This document shows, one piece after another, positions 57,424 to 64,000 of a stretch of DNA of 64,000 bases (its first letter is position 1; each line of letters starts with the position of its first letter). The DNA comes from Monocercomonoides exilis. Its lineage: Eukaryota > Preaxostyla > Oxymonadida > Polymastigidae. The notes beneath the pieces are model-generated. The model searched no databases and was not told the origin of the DNA. It worked only from the letters and a program-made list of their open reading frames with translations. A program made the position numbers and the translations under genes. The stretch lies in the NCBI GenBank assembly GCA_001643675.2, contig LSRY02000022.1:1-64000 (forward strand), in the 5' to 3' direction.

Positions 57424-59215
57424 TTAATCAACTTCTTCAATTTTCGGTCCTGAAGAAGAAGAAGAAGGTGGAGGAGCATTCTGCGATGAAGAGAATCCAG
57501 AACGGCCCAATCCTGCACCAGCACCGCCCATCTGTGCCTGGTTGAAAAACGGATTGCTGCTTTGATCCTTTGGAGCACCAGCTTGCTGTCCTTGTGGCTG
57601 CTGCTGCTGCTGATATGCCTTCATCATGATGGGGTTGGCAAAGTCCTCCAGCTCCTTCTGCTTCCTCTCATACTCCTCCTTCGTGATGGCCGTGTTCGAG
57701 TGGATCGATTCCAGCCACTCAATCGCATCCTTCAGCTTGCCTTCCAGCGCATTCTTGTCAGACTCAGGAATTGCCATCTTCCCTTCGCTCAGAGTGTTAC
57801 GCAGCGAGAACACATACGATTCCAGCTTGTTCTTCGCATCCACATTCTCCTTCACTCGCTCGTCTTCCGCTTTGAACCGCTCTGCCTCAGCAACCATCCT
57901 GTCAACTTCTGACTGGCTCAGCCTGCCTTTATCATTGGTGATGGTGATCTTCTGGTTCCTTCCCGTCGCTTTGTCCTCCGCTGCCACTTGCAAAATGCCA
58001 TTCGCGTCGATGTCGAACGTCACCTCAATCTTCGGCACACCTCTTGGCGCTGGTGCTATGCCGTCCAGATGGAAGGTTCCGAGGAGGTTGTTCTGCTGCG
58101 TCATCGCCCGCTCGCCTTCAAACACTTTGATCTCCACACCCGTCTGGTTGTCGCTGAACGTCGTAAACATCTCCGTCTTGTGGCACGGAATCGTTGTGTT
58201 CCTTTTGATCAGCACTGTCATCATGCCCCCAGCCGTCTCAAGCCCCAGTGAAAGTGGGGTCACATCCAACAACAGCAGATCTTCCCCTTTCTGCCCAATC
58301 GTTCCCTTCAGCACTGCTGCCTGCACCGCTGCTCCATATGCAACCGCCTCTTCGGGGTTGATGGACTTGCACAGTTCTTTCCCTCCAAATCTGTCACGAA
58401 TCAATTGCTGAATACGAGGAACACGAGTTGAACCTCCGATCAAAACGATTTCATTGATTTGTGACTTGTCCAATTTTGAGTCCAGCATCGCACGATCCAA
58501 TGGGTCCAAGCACTTTCGGAATTCTGACTCGCACAGCTGCTCAAACTTTGCGCGGGTGTTGACAGAGTTGAAGTCCAACCCTTCAAACAGAGAATCAATT
58601 TCAATGGTTGCTTGGGTGGATGTTGACAGAGCCCTCTTTGCCCGCTCGCATGCTGTTCTCAGGCGCCCAACAGAACGTGAGTTGCTCATCATGTCTTTCT
58701 TGTACTTTCGCTTGAATTCGTCTGCCATGAAGTGAGTCAAGATGTTGTCGAGATCTTCACCACCGCAATGAATATCTCCTGCTGAAGCTTTAACTTCAAA
58801 GACACCAGAATCCAAGCACAAAATTGAGACATCAAGAGTTCCTCCTCCGTAATCGAAAATGAGAACGTTCATTTCCGACTCTTTCTTTTTATCCAAACCA
58901 TAGGCAATTGCAGAAGCTGTTGGCTCATTGATGATTCTGAGGACGTTCAGCCCTGCAATTGTTCCAGCATCCTTTGTGGCCTGGCGTTGGCTATCGTTGA
59001 AGTAGGCTGGGCAAGTCACAACAGCTTCTGTGACTTTGTGTCCAAGATAAACTTCGGAAAGGTCTTTTATTTTCGACAGGACCATTGAGCTGATTTCCTC
59101 TGGTGAAAATTCTTTTGTTTCACCTTTGTATTTGACCTGATACATTGGCTATCCCGAACGATCAACAACTTTGAATGGCCAATGCTTCATATCATTTTGA
59201 ATTTCATTATCATGC
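57424..59215 (-). pseudogene. HSP70: Cytosolic Hsp70, lacking its N-terminal part, with an in-frame TAG
   Basis: The minus strand encodes most of an Hsp70. The nucleotide-binding domain starts at NDMKHWPFKVVDRSG and includes [34 protein letters not shown] and [16 protein letters not shown]. The substrate-binding domain ([20 protein letters not shown]), lid, and terminal GPKIEEVD follow; that end marks a cytosolic member able to bind TPR cochaperones. The first ~80 residues (GIDLGTTxS phosphate-binding loop) are absent. The reading begins at TTTTAG, a possible 3' splice site at 59216, but only 130 bases separate it from the divergent TDX-like gene and no first exon is there. TAG at 59149-59151 interrupts the frame. 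Either a truncated pseudogene or a gene whose first exon lies elsewhere. Confidence 0.85.
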
Positions 59216-59345
59216 TAAAAGTTTTATTAAAACAAAAAAAGAAAGAAACAATAATTTTTTGAATATTCCGATATGTGATTAATACGACCTTTATAAAATA
59301 TTTATTTCCAATCTTTTTTATTTTCAAGTTTTATAAGATATCGAT
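59216..59345. promoter_or_regulatory. Short shared spacer between Hsp70 and the TDX-like gene
   Basis: 130 AT-rich bases lie between the divergent coding regions, so the promoter of the TDX-like gene must lie here or overlap Hsp70. No heat-shock element (repeated nGAAn) is convincing by eye. Confidence 0.35.
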
Positions 59346-60991
59346 ATGGAATTTTCCGATGAAAAAATAACAGGCCTTAAAAAATTTATAAGCCTTATTA
59401 AAGAACAGCCCCAACTATTGGAAGTTCCAGAACTTAGCTTTTTTAAGCAATATCTATGTTGTATGATATCTTTTGATGAATAAACAATCATTGCAATGAT
59501 TATACAAACATATTTCGTTCGTTTGCTAAGCATTGGGAGCTTCGATACCTCATTCGAGTGAAAATGAAAGTCACAAAGGTTTGAATGTTACTTTTCGTTC
59601 AAAAATCGTTTCATTATTTTCATTGGGAAAAAATGCATGCAAATTATGTGAAAATACTATTTTCCATATAAAGAAAGCCAACAAGAAGATTCTGAGTTAT
59701 CTGAAGATGACATATTGATTGAAAATCCAGATATTCCTCTTATCTCACCATCTGAAAATGATGTTCCAATACAAATTCCTGAGGAATCATCCGAAACTGA
59801 TTATGAAAAAATCGCAGAATTAAAACATCAAGCAATAGAAGCAAGAGATTCTGGAGATTTACTGAAAGCCCTTGAATTAATCACTGAAGTGATAAATCTT
59901 AATCCAAATTCAACAATTAATATTGGAATCAGAGGTCAGATATTGCTGGAATTGAAACGTCCTCTGTCTGCCTTGTCCGATGGAGAAGAGGCAGTAAAGA
60001 GAAATGAAAATTCTGCCAAAGGATATTTAATTCGAGGGAAAGCAAAGATGATGCTGGGGCAATACATAGAAGCCTATAAAGACATTCAACAGGGTTTGTT
60101 CGAAATGTTTTTAAAGTCAAAACCAGGCAAGAAATTGGACTGCAATTATGAGAACATTTTGATTATTTTTTATTTTTAAATTGAAAAAAATTTAGTAATT
60201 TTTTCAAAATATGAATATTTCATATTTTTCACAATTAATACTTATTTTTGATTTGTACTTGTTTTTCCACATGAATTATAAAATGCATATTTGCAGCACA
60301 ACAGATTGATTTCAACGAGCAAGAAGCAGCGAAAGCAGAACTTTTAGCAAAAAAGGTTCAATACCTTCAGATTATTGAAGGCAGAAAGCGAAGAAAGGAA
60401 GATTTGAAGGCTGCCAAAGAAAAAGAAAGAAAGAGAAAAGAAGAAGAAGATTTCAGAAAATCGATGATGGTTTGTCTTGTTCGTGCTTTCTTTTTCTTGA
60501 ATAAAAAATTGTTCATTGTGATATTTTCTGAACTTTCTTTTCTGTGAATTTATTTCAAAATAAACATTTTCAAAAATTAAATTATTGTTTTTCTATAATT
60601 GATAATCCTTCCTTCTGATTGCTCAACTTACAAAATTCAGAAAGTCCACCACATTCACAACGAAGCGGAATATCAGCACTTTTTGTCCATGTCTTCATCT
60701 TCTTCAAACGCACATCCATTCTCTTTCTCACCTTCTCTCGTTGTTGTGGACTTCAGTGCAACGTGGTGTGGGCCCTGTCAACAAATCAAGCCTGTTTTCG
60801 AGTCTCTTCCTGCGCAGCACCCGCGCGTGCTGTTTTTGCATGTGGACGTGGACGAGAACAGACAAATGGAGGAGGTGCAGAGTGTTTCTGGTGTGCCCAC
60901 TTTCCGGTTTTGGAAGGATGGAAAGAAAGTGGACGAGTTCTCTGGAGCTGACGAAAGAAAACTGAGGGATCTGATTGAAAAATACGAGTAA
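59346..60991 (+). CDS. TDX: Hip-thioredoxin fusion (TDX-like Hsp70 cochaperone/redox protein)
   Basis: Five exons, 59346..59460, 59531..59578, 59674..60093, 60297..60469 and 60641..60991, splice in phase to 368 residues. Introns start GTATG or GTTTG. Residues 1-45 match the Hip N-terminal dimerisation domain (LKKFISLIKEQPQLLEVPEL, then CSLGASIP). An acidic linker follows, then three TPR repeats (AIEARDSGDLLKALELITEV; RGQILLELKRPLSALSD; YLIRGKAKMMLGQYIEAYKD), and the charged helix seen after the Hip TPRs (ELLAKKVQYLQIIEGRKRRK). Residues ~260-368 are a thioredoxin domain with ATWCGPCQQIKPVF and the cis-Pro loop SGVPTFRF. Domain order and length match plant TDX, which binds Hsp70 and switches between holdase and disulfide reductase. 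Adjacent Hsp70 fits the role. Confidence 0.9.
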
Positions 60992-61956
60992 TTTATATAT
61001 GGAGCAAAAAGGCACAATTTTTTTAAAAAAAGAAACAACTTAAAGAAGAAAGTTTGATTTGAAGGAAGTCATTTATATTTTGATTTTGTAACAAGAAACT
61101 GGATTCTGGAAAATTTCTGATTGCATTCAAAGCTTGTGAACAATGCACGATTTTTTGGAGACCATATGATTTTCATGAATATTGAAGATTTTACAAAAAA
61201 ATCTTGAATTTGAAAAACATTTGCAAAAAATACAATAAAATAATAAGATTTCCAATATATGGAGCGATTTTTTTTTATTTTCTTTTTTTTTTCCAAAGAG
61301 AGAATTATCTTTCAGAATTATTTGCAAATCGTGAACAATATTATCGTTAATGTGCTTTCATAAAGATTTGAGAGCCGATATGTGATTTGAAGTTGATGAA
61401 ACTTTAAACATGGGAAAATATGTATATACATTTGGTGCTATACCCGGAACTCAGTGCCAAACCCGGAACTGAATGTCCCTCTGATTTGAGTTTCATTACA
61501 GCCTCTATCTTGTGTTTATTTCATTTTTGCAACATTTGGATCGATTATTTTCGATTAATGAATGAAAACAATTGAAAACAAATGTATTATTTTGTTTGGT
61601 TCTTTAGATAAAAGACTCCCTTATCTGGAGGGTTTCAAGTTGAAATGAGAATTATTTGATTTATTTTCTATTAATTCAGGAAATATTGGAAAAAATGATA
61701 ATCAAACATATATTATTATCGTTGTTTGCTTAATTGAAACTTGTTGCATTCCACATCTTTGTTGGTTCTTTTTTAAAATTAATAAAATGGACTGCATTGT
61801 TCTCCTGATGAAAGCAATTATGTAGAATATGAGACATGCGAAAACAAGAAAACTGAAAAAAAGACAAAACAATCAAGAAGAACTGATTCCAACAGAGCAC
61901 AGTGATGATTATTGAATTTTCCGAAAACCCAGATTAAGAAATCAGCACTTCTCTTT
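60992..61956. other. AT-rich spacer; candidate transposon terminus
   Basis: No gene. At 61432-61475 two copies of the word CCCGGAACT lie 17 bases apart (TACCCGGAACTCAGTGCCAA and AACCCGGAACTGAATGTCCC). This is the same two-box layout as the ends of the element at 22.2 kb. It may be the downstream TIR of the DDE element at 62-63.9 kb; the opposite end would lie outside the window. Confidence 0.4.
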
Positions 61957-63864
61957 TCAATCACTTTGTGTTTTGGAATGAATTATTTTTCTTATTTCAA
62001 GCTCTCTTTTTGAAAAAACAGGAGATAGCGATCTTTGGCGGCTCAATTTCTTTCTGAATTGAAGTCTTTCATGTCTTTGATTGGTTTCGTTTTCTTCTTT
62101 TTCTTCTTTCCTTATTCTTTTTCGACGATTCAGAATCTTTTTCTTCGAAGGATTATTTGAAGAATCCATTAGCTTTTTGAGATCATCATGACTTCGTTTT
62201 GAATTTTGTGATGAGCGTTGACTGTTGGAACATTGTGATTCAAATACTTTCATTTGAGAACAAAGAATTGATAGATTGTTTTCAGCTTCCTGTATTTGAT
62301 GTTGAATCTCTTTTAATGTGGTCACTTTCGAAGAAAACTGAGACATAAGAGGAGGTGTTTCTTTGGAAGATTTGGATGATTTTGAAGAACGAACAAGTTA
62401 TTGTTTGACTGATAATGGCTTTTGCACTTTTAGGAAGTCAGTTGTCACAGATTTGGCTGATTCATGTTCGCTAGCTGTTGGATTTTCGAGATCTTTTTTA
62501 AAAGAAAAATCTCCGAATAATTCATTTTTCCATGAATTTGAAGATGCTTTCTTTGCATTTTTCTCACTTGACGAAGAGACAGGAGAACCTGATATTCTTG
62601 TTCGAACAGAAGAAGCTGCAATAGGCCACACTCCAGTTTTGACAAATGAAGCTTTCACGGTGGAAAAAGTTATTGCAGCTGCTACAGCATCAGGAAGTGC
62701 ATTTGCGAGAGCAGATCGATAAGCACTCAAAGAAAACTTGGAAGGAGGGCAAAACTTGCTGTAGAGTGTGAACTTAAAACGAGAAAATACATAAGAATCA
62801 CATGGCTGCAGAAAATGAGTCATGTTTGGAGGAAATTTCAGAATAACAATATTATTCTTTGCGGCTTCCCTTGTCACTAATTCATCATCATGTGATCTGT
62901 GATTGTCCATCAGTTGAAGAGCTTTTTTTGTTGAATTCGGTTTAACTTTGGAGGTAATCAGAGAAATCCAGCAGCCAATCATTATTTCTCTGAAAATCTC
63001 TTTCGTTATCCATCCTGATGAAGAATAAATGTTACGAATATCAAAAGCTGACAACGAAGAGAATTCATCTGGAGTTTCTTTTCTGGGCCATAACAAAAAT
63101 CTTGGAAGAGAAGATCCGTCTTCGCATATACACAAGCACAATGTAGCATTTGGAACTTTTGGTGGTTTCGGCGGAGAAGGAGGAATCTGGTTTTTCATTC
63201 AAACCACAAGTTTCATTGATGTTTCACCGCAGCTTAAAGAAGTTTTATCGAAATTGAAGATTGTTGATGAATCAATATTATGCTTTTTGATGACTTCAGC
63301 AAAGTATAAAAACCATTTTCGAACATTTTCCGGGGATTGAGCTGAAATTTTTGACATTTCCATTGGTCTGGATAAAGCCGATTGTGATACTTCACTTCTT
63401 TCAATAAGTTTGTAAGCATATTTGCAGTTTACTGTTTTTGGAATTTGTTTTTCATCACATTCTTTTTCCAGCAGATCAACGCACTAAATTAATATTGAAA
63501 AGAAATCTAATGCAAATTTAAATTGATAATTGAAAAAAACCATCGATTGAATATCTTTAACTCGAACAATCGTATCTTCAGATAACATTGCCATAACCTG
63601 ATTTTCAATGGTTTCAAGCTGACTTTTGGATATCGATAATGGATGACCTTCTTTTCCAACAACTCTACAAGACTTTTCCGCTTTGATTCCCCGATACCAT
63701 GCGCTTTTCGAAATAGCTCCTGATTAAATTGCTGTTTTGAAATTGACAGCATTTTTGCATTTGATTTCGAAAACTTTTTGGCTTGCCGATTTAATATTTC
63801 TATATTCACTTAAGGCAAGTGTACGTCTGAGCTGCAGAGGTGAAAGTTGCTGTTTATTTTCCAT
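61957..63864 (-). pseudogene. DDE_1 (pogo/jerky-type) transposase, interrupted by in-frame stops
   Basis: ATG at 63864 starts MENKQQLSPLQLRRTLALSE, an N-terminal helix-turn-helix-like region. TAA at 63724-63726 interrupts it, and the frame continues with SGAISKSAWYRGIKAE. A 57-nt intron (63540..63484) is followed by ENVRKWFLYFAEVIKKHN and the catalytic core: FNFDKTSL (first Asp), TGA at 63199-63201, LCLCICEDGSSLPRFLLWP, LMDNHRSHDDE (second Asp) and FLQPCDSYVFSRF (third). TAA at 62398-62400 precedes a Lys/Arg/Ser-rich tail to 61957. All three stops keep the frame. Similar in sequence to the relic at 32.2 kb and, more distantly, to the transposase at 22.3 kb. Confidence 0.75.
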
Positions 63865-64000
63865 GGTTAAGGGTTTCGATCAATAATTCAAAATAAGTTG
63901 CAGATGACTTTAAAATCATGAAGATGTCTTAAACAGCAAATGACTAACGGAAATTTCAAACAATTCGTTTATGACAACAAAATATTCTGCATCTTGTTAA

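Noticed and set aside
59134-59151. An 18-base GT...AG mini-intron that would remove the Hsp70 TAG
   Set aside because: Removing it would delete residues that align well with the family (VDRSG region), so it is not an intron.
57424-59215. Reassigned genetic code with TAG or TAA as Gln, suggested by the TAG in Hsp70
   Set aside because: Hsp70 ends EEVD followed by TAA, which must terminate; RPS30, TDX and the transporter also end in TAA, and the Gln-rich transporter tail uses only CAA/CAG.
1-64000. tRNA or rRNA genes
   Set aside because: No cloverleaf-like segment with A and B boxes or rRNA core words was found by eye; a tRNA scan would be decisive.

Overview
The window looks like nuclear DNA of a unicellular eukaryote. 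It has short spliceosomal introns (about 40 to 200 nt, mostly GTTTG/GTATG...AG), standard stop codons at the ends of well-identified genes, long AT-rich spacers, simple-sequence tracts and eukaryotic transposons. My best guess is an oxymonad (Preaxostyla, Monocercomonoides-like). The guess rests on an armadillo-like family gene ending in LSLNISDYFVN (34.6-36.05 kb) and a surface protein with a valine-rich C-terminal membrane span (47.4-49.0 kb), both of which I associate from memory with that group. No marker in the window proves it.

Layout. 0-19 kb is a GC-rich, gene-dense block, mostly on the minus strand: an S41-type peptidase, a large unrecognised plus-strand gene, a polytopic membrane protein, an EGF-like membrane protein, a cathepsin B-like protease, a DHHC palmitoyltransferase and Lys/Glu-rich coiled-coil proteins. 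19.5-21.4 kb holds ribosomal protein S30 and an unknown three-exon gene. 21.5-34.3 kb is AT-rich and transposon-rich: a pogo/jerky-type DDE element with TIRs and a TA duplication, a decayed Ser-rich gene, a second DDE relic next to a palindrome, and a 988-bp fold-back element with 401-bp arms. 34.6-42 kb has the armadillo-like gene and GC-rich unknown genes. 42.5-47.2 kb is a DIRS-type tyrosine-recombinase retrotransposon with terminal inverted repeats and an internal complementary region. 47.4-52.1 kb has the surface protein, an ISXO2-like transposase with introns and a decayed gene. 53.0-55.8 kb is an intact choline-transporter-like gene. 57.4-61.0 kb is a chaperone pair: a 5'-truncated cytosolic Hsp70 beside a divergent gene whose product is Hip (Hsp70-interacting protein) fused to thioredoxin, as in plant TDX. 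62-63.9 kb is another DDE transposase.

Two patterns run across the window. (1) Many coding frames are interrupted by single in-frame stops without loss of frame; nearly all can be read as CAA/CAG/CGA with C changed to T. (2) Most frameshifts inside conserved genes are in the same sense, one base missing. Together they point to transition-driven decay of repeats plus deletion errors or real deletions. Because of this, several genes are annotated as broken although their catalytic motifs are conserved.
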